From contig NZ_CP084091.1 of assembly GCF_020217425.1 (NCBI RefSeq), forward strand, positions 354,159 through 418,158: DNA of 64,000 nt. Reading direction: 5' to 3'. The position numbers and the translations under genes are program-made. Below, one piece after another: positions 36,362 through 46,232 of this stretch (position 1 is its first letter; each line of letters opens with the position of its first letter). Origin of the DNA: Halomicrobium urmianum (GTDB lineage: Archaea > Halobacteriota > Halobacteria > Halobacteriales > Haloarculaceae). Below the pieces are notes generated by a model, which saw nothing but the letters and a program-made list of their open reading frames with translations, did not search any database and was not told the DNA's origin.

Positions 36362-36804
36362 TACAGTCAGACTGGTGTACGCTCTTACCGTGCAAGCGTC
36401 TCTTTGTTGATAATCAGTACTTGACGACTCTGGGGCACCGATAGGGCTTTTAAGATTCTAACTGAACGGAGACCGCGATCGAGGGGAAGTAGCAACTGGC
36501 GATGGACAGTGTCCGGTACGGAAACGATGGGGTGGGAGGGTGCCGGGGTCGGGGGGGGGGGGTTCGGGGGAGTCGAGGTGCAGACGACCTGTCGTTGTGT
36601 CCATCAGGCGACTACGGTTCACTGTCCCCACGGCGCCTGATGGAACACACAGCGATCAGGGAAACGCTCTGTCTCAACTAGGGATGACCCCGGCAATCAA
36701 CTAGCGCTGATTCGCGGCTAAATATCCTTTGGTACCAATATATATTATGAAATCAATACAATTGCGATGGATATCGGCGACGGGGAGAGAAGGGGGACGG
36801 CGGT
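36362..36804. other. 443-bp non-coding stretch with a G12 tract
   Basis: No gene seen. A run of twelve G sits at 36551-36562 within a G-rich stretch of about 60 bases. Further on is an inverted pair of CATCAGGCG / CGCCTGATG around 36602-36645, enclosing about 25 bases. The right end is AT-rich (TAATATATATT near 36740) beyond the 3' end of the next minus-strand gene. Confidence 0.5.
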
Positions 36805-37401
36805 TCACCGTTTGAGTGTCCACTCGCCGTCGTCGAGTTCGACGACGACGTCGAAGAGGTGGAGAAACGTCGCGATCGTCTGCTCGTCGTGGACGGTTGG
36901 ATCCATGTGGAAATGCGCGACAGCGCCGGCCTGAGTGAATCGCTCTGTGACCAGGTGAACGAATTTGAACAGTTCCTCGCGCGAGACGTACTGGAGCAGC
37001 GGCGTCAGCGATTTGAAGCAGACGACGAGTTGCCGTTCCTCGTTCTCGGCCGTCAGCTCGTCGAGTGCGTTCGTGATCTCGACGCCGAGTCCAGTGAGGT
37101 CTGCTGGCGAATCGGCGGTCCGTACTGACGCTGTTTCGCACAGTTGATGGACCTCATCGGCTGTCGAGCGGGACGCGGCTGACCGCGTCGACGTATCGAC
37201 GTCGATCAGTGTCGCCGCTGCAGGAGCAGCGTCGGCGTGTTGGTGCCACAGCTGAATCCGGTCGTCCGGCGACTCCGTCACTGTCACTGCCAGCATCGCT
37301 TCCGAGGCTGGCTGTTCGACCGTGAGCAGGTCCAGACAAACGGGCTCGTCGTCCACCCCAAACTCGGAACTGAGGACGAGGACGTTCTCTCCCGGTTTCA
37401 C
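36805..37401 (-). CDS. DUF7504-like haloarchaeal protein (RecA-like fold)
   Basis: A 198-residue protein with a GTG start at 37401. It begins ENVLVLSSEFGVDDEPVCLD and has the strand-helix pattern ERQLVVCFKSLTPLLQYVSR with a later VAHFHMDP, as in the haloarchaeal RecA-like proteins of the DUF835/DUF7504 kind. The Walker A loop is replaced, so ATP binding is doubtful. Such genes commonly accompany HalOD1 and HTH sensor genes, as here. An AT-rich TTATATATTG lies about 45 bases upstream. Confidence 0.7.
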   Translation of the reverse strand: MKPGENVLVLSSEFGVDDEPVCLDLLTVEQPASEAMLAVTVTESPDDRIQLWHQHADAAPAAATLIDVDTSTRSAASRSTADEVHQLCETASVRTADSPADLTGLGVEITNALDELTAENEERQLVVCFKSLTPLLQYVSREELFKFVHLVTERFTQAGAVAHFHMDPTVHDEQTIATFLHLFDVVVELDDGEWTLKR

Positions 37402-38042
37402 TGACTTATCAATTTGTGCTGCAATCGAAGTTATCTAATCAATATATAATTAATTTCCAGACTATATTAACCTTGTCCGGATATAGCCGATCCACTGAGT
37501 CACGGTGCAACTGTCTGACAGGAATCTTGCATCGAGAGTCGCAGGCCGCCCACCCAGCATCACCGGACGGGTGAGAGTTGCGAGTTCGAAACGTACGACG
37601 CTAGTTGCCACGAAGCCGGTATCCGTACTCGCAGCGAGCGACTGCTTCCGTTGCCGGCCACCACGGGCCCTCGTTCCGACGGGTCGACAACGTCGTAGTG
37701 GACCGACTCCCGCGTCGCCCCAGCGCGTGAGCTATAGGAGAAATTGAGCGCAATGATACATTCGAGGGGCACCCGAGGTGCCCCTCGATGGGTACATAGC
37801 TTCAATTTCTACGATACACCAGTCAGGTCCCACTCCGGGACACCATCTGCATCGGTAGCTCCGCGGCGCCTCGCGGTGGACCTGCCGGCAGTCGCTCGAG
37901 TTCGGATTCGTCCGCACAGACAGCCAGAGCCGCCACGAAGGCAGCGAGAATGCCGTCCAGTGTCACTGACGGCGCTGGAGGCCACTGGAACTCAGCGAGG
38001 CCACTATCAGGCGAGCCCCGCACCTGACCGGGGGCAGACAAA
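37402..38042. other. 640-bp gene-poor stretch
   Basis: It holds the promoter-like AT-rich region of the gene at 36805 (37430-37470) and the palindromic element at 37732. A 72-codon minus-strand frame (37823-38041) has some hydrophobic content but no support. Nothing else recognised. Confidence 0.5.
37732..37817 (+). repeat. 86-bp palindromic element, copy 5
   Basis: CTATAGGAGAAATTGAGCGC at the left, perfect 11-bp core arms CGAGGGGCACC / GGTGCCCCTCG, and AGCTTCAATTTCTACGATAC at the right. The last base of the right end differs from the usual CTATAG. Confidence 0.88.
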
Positions 38043-38354
38043 TTACGACTGAGTCCCTTCGTCAGGAAGAGAGACTCGAATCTCGTCGTACGTCACTGTG
38101 ACGTCACAGCCACCGAACTCGAACGAGAGTGATTTCGGTCCTGCGGTATCCTTCGCTCCCGTGAAGATACCGTCCAGGCCTTCTGGATCAATTGTCTCGT
38201 AGAGCGGCTCCAGATCCGTCGGTTCAGTATCTGTGAGTGCACAGACTGTACGAACAACGGCAACGCTTGGAGCCTCGTCTCTCCCGATTTCGTACGTGTA
38301 CTCGGTGAGCGATGCCGATCTATCGTCACCGCCACTGGTAGAATTATTGTCCAT
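38043..38354 (-). CDS. HalOD1 output-domain protein
   Basis: A 103-residue protein. After a short polar start comes the domain: VAVVRTVCALTDTEPTDLEP, LYETIDPEGLDGIF and the final strands LSFEFGGCDVTVTYDEIRVS. It follows the sensor-HTH gene at 38357 with a two-base gap, so the two are one operon. Second HalOD1 of the window (the other is at 11042). Confidence 0.82.
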   Translation of the reverse strand: MDNNSTSGGDDRSASLTEYTYEIGRDEAPSVAVVRTVCALTDTEPTDLEPLYETIDPEGLDGIFTGAKDTAGPKSLSFEFGGCDVTVTYDEIRVSLPDEGTQS

Positions 38355-38356
38355 TC

Positions 38357-39202
38357 TTAGAACGGGAGATGGTCGCGGAAGTCTTCGCTCTGGAAGTCAA
38401 GATGGTCGAGCCGGGGTCCCAGAAGCTCTCGAACGAGCACGACGAAAGGATTGTCTGAACCGTTACCGACAATGGCACGTGCTTGCTCACCCTTACCATC
38501 GTTGTCTGCGTTCCGTATACTAAGAGCTACTTGTTCCCGATCTGCGAGTATCAGCCACTCTATCCTGGGTTCCGTAGATTCCGAGTTCATCCAGTCTAAT
38601 TGTGGCTCCCACAGCGTTGCCTCTGGGAGACGCTCTTGATAGAACTCGAGTACGTCTTCGTCCCTCGATCCAGCGTAGATCTCCACGCGACGGTCGAGGG
38701 CTTCCTGGAGACTGCGCATACAGTCCTCTTCGAATAGTTCATCGCTGGTATACATACAGAACAACTCCTCGCTGGCGCTGTCAGCGATCGATTGACCAGC
38801 TTCGAGAACCGAAGTGCGGCCGGTGATGACGCCGATATCGTCGGTACCGTCATCGCCTGGTTGAAGCGTAGTCAGTGCCTCCTCGATCATCTCGATGTTG
38901 TGCCACTCGGCCTCAATGTCGGTCGCACTGAACGTGGCGGTATTCTCTTGGGGGTCGTATTCAACGAGTCCAGCTGCCGATAGTCGCGGTAGTCGATTGT
39001 GATGCAGCGAGATACTGATCTGTTCGAGCGTCTCCTCGTACTCCGCCGCACTGAGAATGCTGTGATTGCGATCGACGAGTGCTTCGGCCAATGAGCCCAC
39101 TGAAAGCGGCTCGCTCGTCTCGTGAAGGATATTCAAGATAGCCCGATTACGTTCGTCTTGGAGAAGATCAACTGTTTCGTCGCTGTTACGATCCGTCGTC
39201 AT
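38357..39202 (-). CDS. HTH protein with PLD-like sensor domain
   Basis: A 281-residue protein. The ATG at 39200-39202 lies 28 bases after TTTTAA on the minus strand, so it is preferred to a TTG nine bases upstream. Residues 1-85 form an ArsR-like winged helix (LQDERNRAILNILHETSEPL, LHHNRLPRLSAAGLVEYDP). Residues 120-270 resemble the phospholipase-D-like sensor lobe found in TrmB-type and other haloarchaeal regulators (SASEELFCMYTSDELFEEDC). It probably binds DNA and senses a small ligand; ligand unknown. Paired with HalOD1 at 38043. Confidence 0.75.
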   Translation of the reverse strand: MTTDRNSDETVDLLQDERNRAILNILHETSEPLSVGSLAEALVDRNHSILSAAEYEETLEQISISLHHNRLPRLSAAGLVEYDPQENTATFSATDIEAEWHNIEMIEEALTTLQPGDDGTDDIGVITGRTSVLEAGQSIADSASEELFCMYTSDELFEEDCMRSLQEALDRRVEIYAGSRDEDVLEFYQERLPEATLWEPQLDWMNSESTEPRIEWLILADREQVALSIRNADNDGKGEQARAIVGNGSDNPFVVLVRELLGPRLDHLDFQSEDFRDHLPF

Positions 39203-39324
39203 CGTACGCAATATACAATAGGCCTGTTAAAATCCCACGGGATTTGCTAGATTATTGAATATATTGAATTTGTCCTGCAGGATAAAGATAGCTAATTAAT
39301 CAGGAGTCCAGAACGAATCTATAG

Positions 39325-39376
39325 GTGACATCCTCCCCGCCGTGAACGGCGGGATTCTCGCCTCGAAACAAGATAG
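39325..39376. repeat. 52-bp miniature IS200/IS605 derivative
   Basis: The left part, GTGACATCCTCCCCGCCGTG, equals the right-end signature seen at 50234. The right part, GAACGGCGGGATTCTCGCC then GAAACAAGATAG, equals the opposite end of the same element at 52151-52188. So both ends are joined with everything between lost. A perfect hairpin CCCGCCG-TGAA-CGGCGGG forms the centre. This is a MITE/PATE-type remnant. Confidence 0.65.
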
Positions 39377-39451
39377 CGAAGACGGTCAAAAAGTTGATAA
39401 CCATCTCCCTCACAGCAAACATCAACGTAAAATGTCAATCGGTGATGGTTT

Positions 39452-39874
39452 GTGACGTCTTTAAGTGATGCTTTTACCGGGACAGCCGCGATAGACGGTG
39501 AACCACTGTCTGCACGAGTCCGATGGGCACGGAACGGTTACGTCCTGATTTCCGGACTGTTCACTATTTGCGTCGCCATTCAAGTATATCTTGCTGGAAT
39601 GGCGGTCTTCGTCGACCCGGCGAATTGGGCCCAGCACATGGATTTCGTCCACTATTTCCAGTATCTCCCTCTTGGACTGTTTCCGCTCGCATTAATCGGG
39701 CGGGTGCCACGTGGACTTAAATTACTCCCAGTTGGACTCGTTCTCCTGATCGAGGTACAATACGTAACCTCAGAATTATTTGGATCACTCGTCGGGGCCA
39801 TCCATCCAGTCAGCGCGTTCATCATCTTGTGGACTGCGATGCATACGACGCGACGGGCATGGGACAATACCTGA
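39452..39874 (+). CDS. DUF6220-like membrane protein
   Basis: A 140-residue protein with a GTG start and four helices (YVLISGLFTICVAIQVYLAG, HYFQYLPLGLFPLALIG, LKLLPVGLVLLIEVQYVT, AIHPVSAFIILWTAMHTTRR). The layout and the HMDFVHYF and HPVSAF motifs match the DUF6220 family. Histidines in helices 2 and 4 could bind haem or quinone, but this is not established. No operon partner. Confidence 0.72.
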   Translation: MTSLSDAFTGTAAIDGEPLSARVRWARNGYVLISGLFTICVAIQVYLAGMAVFVDPANWAQHMDFVHYFQYLPLGLFPLALIGRVPRGLKLLPVGLVLLIEVQYVTSELFGSLVGAIHPVSAFIILWTAMHTTRRAWDNT

Positions 39875-40170
39875 AGCGGCGATCGTGAAATTCTCCGAAA
39901 GAGGCGTATTCTGAGACGGATGCACTCGGTACAGAGCGCGTGGGCAACGATAGCAAAACCAGATCCAAATCGGCCTCGTTCGACGAAGAACCCGTCAACC
40001 CGGACGAGTAGAGGGAGTGGTGCCGGAGCGACGTCGGTTGCTCTCAAATTTTACCCCGTGTTCGAAGTGAAAATCGACGAGAGCACCGACAAAAATCGGG
40101 ACTGGAACGGGTTTCACATCAGTGACGGGAGTGGATGTGGGTTACCTTTTCCCTGGTTGCAGACTATCGG
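39875..40170. other. 295-bp intergenic region
   Basis: Nothing recognisable. It separates the DUF6220-like gene from the convergent SDR gene. Confidence 0.5.
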
Positions 40171-40929
40171 TCACTGGATCGAGTATCCGCCGTCGACGGG
40201 GAGGGGCTGTCCGGTCACGTACGATGCGTCCTCGGAGCAGAGCCAGACGACCGCGGAGGCGATCTCCTCCGGCTGACCGAGTCGGCTAGCGGGGATTCCG
40301 GCGATCGTCTGCTCCGTCGATTCGGGATCCTGTTCGCCCGAACGGGCGACCATGGGTGTGTCGATGACCCCCGGAAGCACCGCGTTCACCCGGAGACCCT
40401 CGCTGCTGAACTCGACGGCAGCCGTCTTCGTCAACCCGACGACCCCGTGTTTGCTGGCGACGTACGGACTCAGGTTGGGGAATCCGAGAATGCCGGCGAT
40501 CGAGGACGTGTTGACGATGGCCCCGCCGCCGCTTTCTAGCATGGCCGGGATCTCCTCGCGCATCGCAAAGAACACGCCGTTGAGATTGATATCGAGGACC
40601 TGGTTCCAGTTCGCGTTGTCCTGTTCGGAGAAGCCGACCTGGTCGCCCTCGATACCGGCGTTGTTGAACGCGAAATCGAGGCCCCCGTACGTATCGACGG
40701 CCGTTTCGACCGCCGTGGCGAGGTCGCTTTCGTCGGTTACGTCCGTCTCGACGAACGTCGCCTCGCCGCCCTCGGATTCGATCTGTGAGACGGTCTCCTC
40801 GCCGCCGTCCACGTCGATATCGGCGGCGACGACGCTCGCACCCTCCTCCGCGAATCGCTGTGCAGTCGCGCGTCCGATGCCCGAGGCCGCGCCTGAAACC
40901 AACGCGGTACCGCCATCGATGCCGTTCAT
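40171..40929 (-). CDS. Short-chain dehydrogenase/reductase
   Basis: A 252-residue classical SDR. The cofactor motif TALVSGAASGIGRATAQRFA is at residue 8, an acidic residue ends strand 2 (VVAADIDVDG, favouring NAD), NNAG is near 89, the catalytic Ser is in VNTSSIAGI and Tyr-x3-Lys in SPYVASKHG near 155. The end GQPLPVDGGYSIQ is the usual FabG-like C-terminus. The substrate cannot be told. A C10 tract (40939-40948) lies just before the start. Confidence 0.94.
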   Translation of the reverse strand: MNGIDGGTALVSGAASGIGRATAQRFAEEGASVVAADIDVDGGEETVSQIESEGGEATFVETDVTDESDLATAVETAVDTYGGLDFAFNNAGIEGDQVGFSEQDNANWNQVLDINLNGVFFAMREEIPAMLESGGGAIVNTSSIAGILGFPNLSPYVASKHGVVGLTKTAAVEFSSEGLRVNAVLPGVIDTPMVARSGEQDPESTEQTIAGIPASRLGQPEEIASAVVWLCSEDASYVTGQPLPVDGGYSIQ

Positions 40930-41352
40930 TCGAGCTCACCCCCCCCCCGGTCGAGGCTGGATTGACCTGCTCCGTCGCGAGTGCATCCGCGCGCTGTCGT
41001 GGACGCCATCACGCGCTCACCTCGAAATTGAGCACAGCTCGATCACCGACTGCTACCTCTGTGCCCGAATCTATCATGATAATTGGAACCATTGCACAAC
41101 CTAGTACGCTTCCGAACCTATATCTGAATTATTATATATTGTTGACGATTAGATGACACGGAAGGTATCGACGCTCCTCCAGAGTGCGAGAATCCCGTCC
41201 GAACGTCGTTCTGGCGGGGAGAGCGTCTCAGAACAGGTTAACTGACGACTCCTTGTGAGGTACTGACTACAGGCGTGCGACAGTGAACGATATTCCGCTG
41301 GACCTTGCGAGATGACCAACCGAAGCCCGCCAGAGGTGTTCGTAGACGTCGC

Positions 41353-41529
41353 CGTGGCGCCGGAGAGGACTGGGAATCTGAAACGACGCCCGACGAACGC
41401 ATTCGACACGCCGTTGCACACATGTGCAGCCCTGTCACGGCTGATGCGGCGGCTGAGGATGCACGGACCGCTCCGAAGACCGTTCGAAAGCACCTGAACA
41501 TACTTGCTGACGAGGGCTTCGTCGAGTGA
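41353..41529 (+). pseudogene. Truncated winged-helix (DUF7342-like) fragment
   Basis: Fifty-eight codons read ESETTPDERIRHAVAHMCSP, then TAPKTVRKHLNILADEGFVE and a stop. This aligns with the first HTH domain of the gene at 49147 (EETTPFERVYETIRRAYDPV, TTARKHLRTLESAGEV). The wing and the C-terminal half are missing and no good start is seen, so it is a relic. It sits before the convergent Bat-type gene. Confidence 0.55.
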
Positions 41530-41618
41530 CGATAGCGTTCCCGCTTGAGAGATGCAGGAGTCGCCTGATCGAAGGGGAACCCATTCTCTTCGTGGGACTA
41601 CGGATCGTCCGGCGTTGC

Positions 41619-42260
41619 TCACGCTTCCATGTGCTCCTCGACGAACCAGTGGATGACGTGGCCCTCGGCACGATGGAGTACGTCGCTACACGTTGCGTTC
41701 GCGATACCGAGCGTCTCCGCCACGTCACCTAACGTTGATTCCCGTGGTGCGCGGTAGTAACCGGCTTCGACGGCGGCCATCAGCACTTCTTGCTGGCGGT
41801 TAGTTAGCAATTGGTCGGCCTGGCTCGCATCGATCTCTCGAACGTACTCGATAGAAAACCCGATGCCCAGATCGTCGAGGTGGTCGCGGAGGCTCGAGAG
41901 CCGACTCGTCGAGGTCGTCACCTCCCACGCGGCCTCCCCGTCCTGGATGTCGAAGGGCATCTTGAGCGGCACGCCGGCCCGCCAGACCGGGAGAAGCGGG
42001 AGCGGATTCGCTGTCTGTATCTGGAGGAGCGCTTCGTCGTCGTGTTTCCAGAGCAGCTCGAGGTCCTCGACGTCGTCACGAGCCTGAACGTCGGTGATGA
42101 TAGGCAGCGGGTCGGCTGCAACGAGTCGGACGAGTCCGATGCCGGTTCCGTCACCTGGGATACTCGTGACGACCTGGAACACTACCTCCGGATACGTTGT
42201 TGAGAGGTCACCGATCCAGGTGTGAGCTGGGAGATCGATCGCGAGCTTCGCGTGTGGCAT
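41619..42260 (-). CDS. Bat-type helix-turn-helix regulator
   Basis: A 213-residue protein. Residues 1-145 form the N-terminal sensor-like domain (TYPEVVFQVVTSIPGDGTGI) and residues 150-210 the HTH_10 domain (LTNRQQEVLMAAVEAGYYRA, then LGDVAETLGIANATCSDVLH). TTATAAGCG about 27 bases before the ATG gives a leaderless start. It is divergent from the RND exporter at 42537, its likely target. A Cys sits in the recognition helix where Ser/Thr is common. Confidence 0.88.
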   Translation of the reverse strand: MPHAKLAIDLPAHTWIGDLSTTYPEVVFQVVTSIPGDGTGIGLVRLVAADPLPIITDVQARDDVEDLELLWKHDDEALLQIQTANPLPLLPVWRAGVPLKMPFDIQDGEAAWEVTTSTSRLSSLRDHLDDLGIGFSIEYVREIDASQADQLLTNRQQEVLMAAVEAGYYRAPRESTLGDVAETLGIANATCSDVLHRAEGHVIHWFVEEHMEA

Positions 42261-42536
42261 CGTCGGTAGGTCACCCTAACGGATCGCTTATAATAGCGGT
42301 AGTTGCGAATATATTAGGATGCGCCTCGACGATTCGTACTGATCACTAACCGGTCCAGGAGTGTACAGACACCTAATGTCGATACTCCACGAATGCGTGC
42401 CGATAGGACCGTGCTCTCAGTTTCCCGTCGTCCGGGCTTCTGTTGACGGAAAACCGTCTCGCGGCAAGCGTGACGTGGCAACTGCTGTGTCTCGTGTCTC
42501 GTCCACGTCTTCGAAACCGGAGGTGAGTCTTCGGTA

Positions 42537-45500
42537 ATGGTCGACACAGGCGAGTGGATCACGGACAGTGCTCGGCTCGTCATCGCGGTCATGCTCATCG
42601 CGTCCGCGATCGTCGCCGCTGGAGTGCCAATGGTCGACCGCTCGACGTCGCTCGACCAGTTCCAGACTGATGCCGACGAAGCCGACGCCCTCGATTACGT
42701 CGACGCGAATTTCTCTAGCGGAACGGCGAACACGACGTCAGCACAGGTCATCGTACGAGACGACAACGTCCTCGATAAGGAGACTCTCGTTTCGATCCTC
42801 GAATACGAACAGGCGCTCAGGACCAACGAAACAGTCAACGAGACACTCGTCGAGAACGGCTCTACCCGAAGTGTCGCGAACCTCGTCGCGACCGCAGCGA
42901 TCCGCGACGACCGGGCCGCTGAGCTCCAGACTCGCGAACGCGAATTGGCTAGGACAGAGGCTGAGCTCGCGGGTGCCCTCGATTCGCTCGCGAGCAACCC
43001 GAACGCGAGCGTCCGACCAGCGTTCGATGCCGTCGACGCCAACACGTCAGTGACCCTCACGGAGGAGGATTACGCTCTGTTCGCAGACGCTGCCGAGGAG
43101 CGACGGGGATCGAGTGACGGAAACGCGACGACCGACAGAACTGCGACGGCTGCGGCTCGAAACGAGACGGGAGACAGTACGAGGAACGTCACGGAACAGA
43201 TTCTCGCAGACGAGTACGCGATCCTCGCCGAGGACAGGCGGGAGTTAGCGGACCTCGACCCCACACTCGAGAATCAGACCGAGGAACTCCGGTCGCTGAA
43301 CGATTCGGAAGTCGAGACCGTCGTCGCGGACGTACTGGGCGGAGATTCGGACCAGTCGGCACGAGCACTCGCCTTCATGCCCGACTACTACGAACCGGGA
43401 TCGACGGAGGCGAACGCGACGCTACTCGTCGTGACCCAGGAGTCCGCAGGCGGGTCGTTCGCACCCGGTGACGCACCCGAGGAGATCGAGGACGCACAGG
43501 CCACCACGATGGATCTGGCACCGGACGACGACTCGATGTCCATCCTGGTCTACGGTGATGGCGTCGTCTCGACGGAGATTACGGATTCGATGATCGACAG
43601 CGTCCTGCTGGTCGGCCCGCTGGCCGTCGCGTTCGTCCTGCTCGTGCTCGTGGTCGTCTACCGTGACCTGCTCGACGTACTGCTCGGCCTCCTCGGGATC
43701 GCGCTCGTTCTGGTGTGGACATTCGGTGCGATGGGGTGGTTCGACATCGCGTTCAGCCAGCCGTTCATCGTCGTACTCGTCCTGTTGATCGGCCTCTCTA
43801 TCGACTACGGTCTCCACGTCGTGATGCGATATCGCGAAGCCCGCGGATCCAGCGAAACACCGCCCAGTCGTGCCATGGCTGTCGCGCTCGGGAGCGTCGG
43901 GATCGCACTCGTCTACGTCACTACGACGACCGTCATCGGCTTCCTCTCGAACCTCACGAGCCCGCTCGGGGTCTTCCGCGAACTCGGCGTCGTCAGCGCC
44001 ATCGGCATCGTGGCAACGCTTCTCGTCTTCGGCCTGCTCGTTCCGGCGCTGAAAGTCGAGCTCGACGGGCTGCTCGAACGCCGGGGAATTGACCGAGTGA
44101 AACCTGCGGTCGGAGCCGGGGGCGGGCTGATCAATCGCCTCCTGGATACGGGTACGACGCTCGCGACGAAGGCTCCCTACGTCGTCATCGCCGTCGCGCT
44201 CCTCGTCAGCGCTACAGGTGCGTACGGAGCGACAGATATCGAAGCCAGCTTCGAACAGTCAGACTTCCTCGCAGAGGATCCCGACGACTGGTTGAAAGAC
44301 CTCCCCGACCCGATTGCACCGGGGACGTACACGGCGGAGACGGCGATCGATACGCTCGACCGGGACTTCGTCAGACAGGACACCACCGCCACGATACTCG
44401 TCAGGGGCGACGTGACCGACCCCGCGACACTCGACAGGCTCGACGCGGCACGCGCGAACGCCAGCGACATGTCGTCGACGGAGACGTACGCCGACGGCGA
44501 AGCCGCAGTGACCGACCCGGTCACAGTGATGGACCGCGTCGCAGCGGACAACGAGTCGTTCAACCGGACGTTGTCGACCGCCGACACCGACGACGACGGT
44601 AACCCCGACGAAAACGTAACCGCCGTCTACGACGAGCTCTACCGGGTCGCACCCGAGGAAGCCGCCGACGTCGTCCACCGAGAGGACGGCGAGTATCAGG
44701 CTGTCCGGATGGTCGTGACCATTGACAGCGGCGTCGACGACGATGTCGTCCGCGACCAGATGGAGCGGATCGCCGGCGACGCCGACGGGGAGGGCGTTTC
44801 CGTCATCGCGACCGGTGACGTCATCGTCAACCAGATCACGGCCGACCAGCTCGCGGAAACGGCACTCCTGAGTCTCGTCGTTGCGCTGCTGTCGGTGGTT
44901 GTCGTCCTCGCGGTAGCCTACCGGCTCACCGAAGGGAGCGCATCACTTGGCGTCGTCACGATCGTCCCTGTCGCATTCACCCTGACGTGGGTGCTCGGGA
45001 CGATGGCGCTGCTGGACATCCCGTTCAACATCGTCACCGGCATGATTACCGGACTCACGATCGGGCTCGGCGTCGACTACAGCCTCCACATCAGCGAGCG
45101 GTTCAATCAGGAACTCACCGAAGCCGAGACGGTTCCAGCTGCGTTACACGAGACTGTAACCGGGACCGGAGGTGCGTTGCTGTCGAGTGCGACGACGACT
45201 GCTAGTGGATTCGCCGTGTTGCTCGTCGCGATCCTGCCGTTCCTTCAGTCGTTCGGCCTCATCACCGCGCTGACGATCGTTCTCTCGTTCCTCGCCAGCG
45301 TGTTCGTCCTCCCGAGCTTACTCGTCGTCTGGGCACGGGTTGTGAAACGAGATGGCGGACTGGGGCAATCCAGCACGAGTACAGCCGCAGAATTACCTGG
45401 TAGTGCAGCTGCGGTCGACGCTGCTGTGACGCGGACGATCCACCGCTCTTACATCTCACCTGGCCAGACGATTCCGGTGACTGTCTCGCTCCGGGACATT

Positions 45501-45896
45501 CGCAATCGGATGATTCTCAGGGAAACAGTCGACGGTGGGATCGCCGATATCGACGTCTCCCCTGAACCAGTTACCGTAGACCGGGACGACGGGACCGTCA
45601 CAGTGTACTGGGATACCGCTGATTCGGTGGGAGACGCTACTCTCGAGTACACGGTCGAACTTCCTGCGGAAGCAGCGGACGGCGACGTAATCACGTTCGA
45701 GGGGACCGTCGAAAGCAGTGACAGCCGACGTTCGGTCGACGGTGACGAGACGGCCACTGTCGTCGAGGATATCTTCCAACGCGTGCTTGAGCGTGGCGCA
45801 GTCACTGACGCCGACATCGAGATCGCTATCGAGCGTGACGACGTCACCCCCAAAGAAGTCGAGCGTCTTCGCCGTGCCTGGCTCGACGAGGATTGA
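42537..45896 (+). CDS. RND-superfamily (MMPL) exporter
   Basis: A 1119-residue protein with two repeats of one helix, a large outer loop and five helices. Sterol-sensing-like blocks LIGLSIDYGLHVVMRYREAR and ITGLTIGLGVDYSLHISERF carry the paired GxxxDY motifs of MMPL carriers. The outer loops are rich in N-x-T/S sites, suiting glycosylation. After the last helix comes a roughly 180-residue soluble domain: a beta sandwich (SLRDIRNRMILRETVDGGI) and a helical end (RDDVTPKEVERLRRAWLDED). Haloarchaeal members may export lipids or toxic organics. Probably controlled by the divergent Bat-type gene. Confidence 0.92.
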   Translation: MVDTGEWITDSARLVIAVMLIASAIVAAGVPMVDRSTSLDQFQTDADEADALDYVDANFSSGTANTTSAQVIVRDDNVLDKETLVSILEYEQALRTNETVNETLVENGSTRSVANLVATAAIRDDRAAELQTRERELARTEAELAGALDSLASNPNASVRPAFDAVDANTSVTLTEEDYALFADAAEERRGSSDGNATTDRTATAAARNETGDSTRNVTEQILADEYAILAEDRRELADLDPTLENQTEELRSLNDSEVETVVADVLGGDSDQSARALAFMPDYYEPGSTEANATLLVVTQESAGGSFAPGDAPEEIEDAQATTMDLAPDDDSMSILVYGDGVVSTEITDSMIDSVLLVGPLAVAFVLLVLVVVYRDLLDVLLGLLGIALVLVWTFGAMGWFDIAFSQPFIVVLVLLIGLSIDYGLHVVMRYREARGSSETPPSRAMAVALGSVGIALVYVTTTTVIGFLSNLTSPLGVFRELGVVSAIGIVATLLVFGLLVPALKVELDGLLERRGIDRVKPAVGAGGGLINRLLDTGTTLATKAPYVVIAVALLVSATGAYGATDIEASFEQSDFLAEDPDDWLKDLPDPIAPGTYTAETAIDTLDRDFVRQDTTATILVRGDVTDPATLDRLDAARANASDMSSTETYADGEAAVTDPVTVMDRVAADNESFNRTLSTADTDDDGNPDENVTAVYDELYRVAPEEAADVVHREDGEYQAVRMVVTIDSGVDDDVVRDQMERIAGDADGEGVSVIATGDVIVNQITADQLAETALLSLVVALLSVVVVLAVAYRLTEGSASLGVVTIVPVAFTLTWVLGTMALLDIPFNIVTGMITGLTIGLGVDYSLHISERFNQELTEAETVPAALHETVTGTGGALLSSATTTASGFAVLLVAILPFLQSFGLITALTIVLSFLASVFVLPSLLVVWARVVKRDGGLGQSSTSTAAELPGSAAAVDAAVTRTIHRSYISPGQTIPVTVSLRDIRNRMILRETVDGGIADIDVSPEPVTVDRDDGTVTVYWDTADSVGDATLEYTVELPAEAADGDVITFEGTVESSDSRRSVDGDETATVVEDIFQRVLERGAVTDADIEIAIERDDVTPKEVERLRRAWLDED

Positions 45897-45907
45897 ATTC
45901 AGGAGTC

Positions 45908-46078
45908 TCACTCGACGTCGACGGTCTCCATTCGCTCGCGGATTACGTCCGTCGGTGGCGGAGACTTCTCGTGCTGTTCCTCAGAATGCCGTTGGACCTG
46001 TGCGATGACCTCTTCTTCGTCCGCAGCCCGAATTAGGAACACGCAGTCTGGGGCCGCACATTCGAACTGATACGCCAT
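45908..46078 (-). CDS. DUF1059 small protein
   Basis: Fifty-six residues from the ATG at 46076-46078 (MAYQFECAAPDCVFLIRAAD, then QVQRHSEEQHEKSP). Cys7, Cys12 and the paired histidines form the DUF1059 zinc-binding pattern, and the length is normal. The frame extends to 46099 but the later ATG fits the family. Convergent with the RND gene, 11 bases apart. Function unknown. Confidence 0.85.
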   Translation of the reverse strand: MAYQFECAAPDCVFLIRAADEEEVIAQVQRHSEEQHEKSPPPTDVIRERMETVDVE

Positions 46079-46099
46079 GTGTGTGATATGCGCCCCCAC

Positions 46100-46232
46100 A
46101 CTCGTTAATCCGTCCCTCGAATACGTTTCGTGACGCCCTGTCTCTCACCGACCGATGGGTTCGACAAGATCGGCGACCTCGATCCGAGGCCGCGTGCTTT
46201 TCAGCGCACGAAGCTGGATACGTCAGGAGCGG
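46100..46232. other. Short spacer upstream of DUF1059
   Basis: Contains the promoter side of the DUF1059 gene; otherwise nothing seen. Confidence 0.4.

Noticed and set aside
37823..38041. 72-codon minus-strand frame
   Set aside because: No start context, family or promoter; composition is like non-coding shadow frames.
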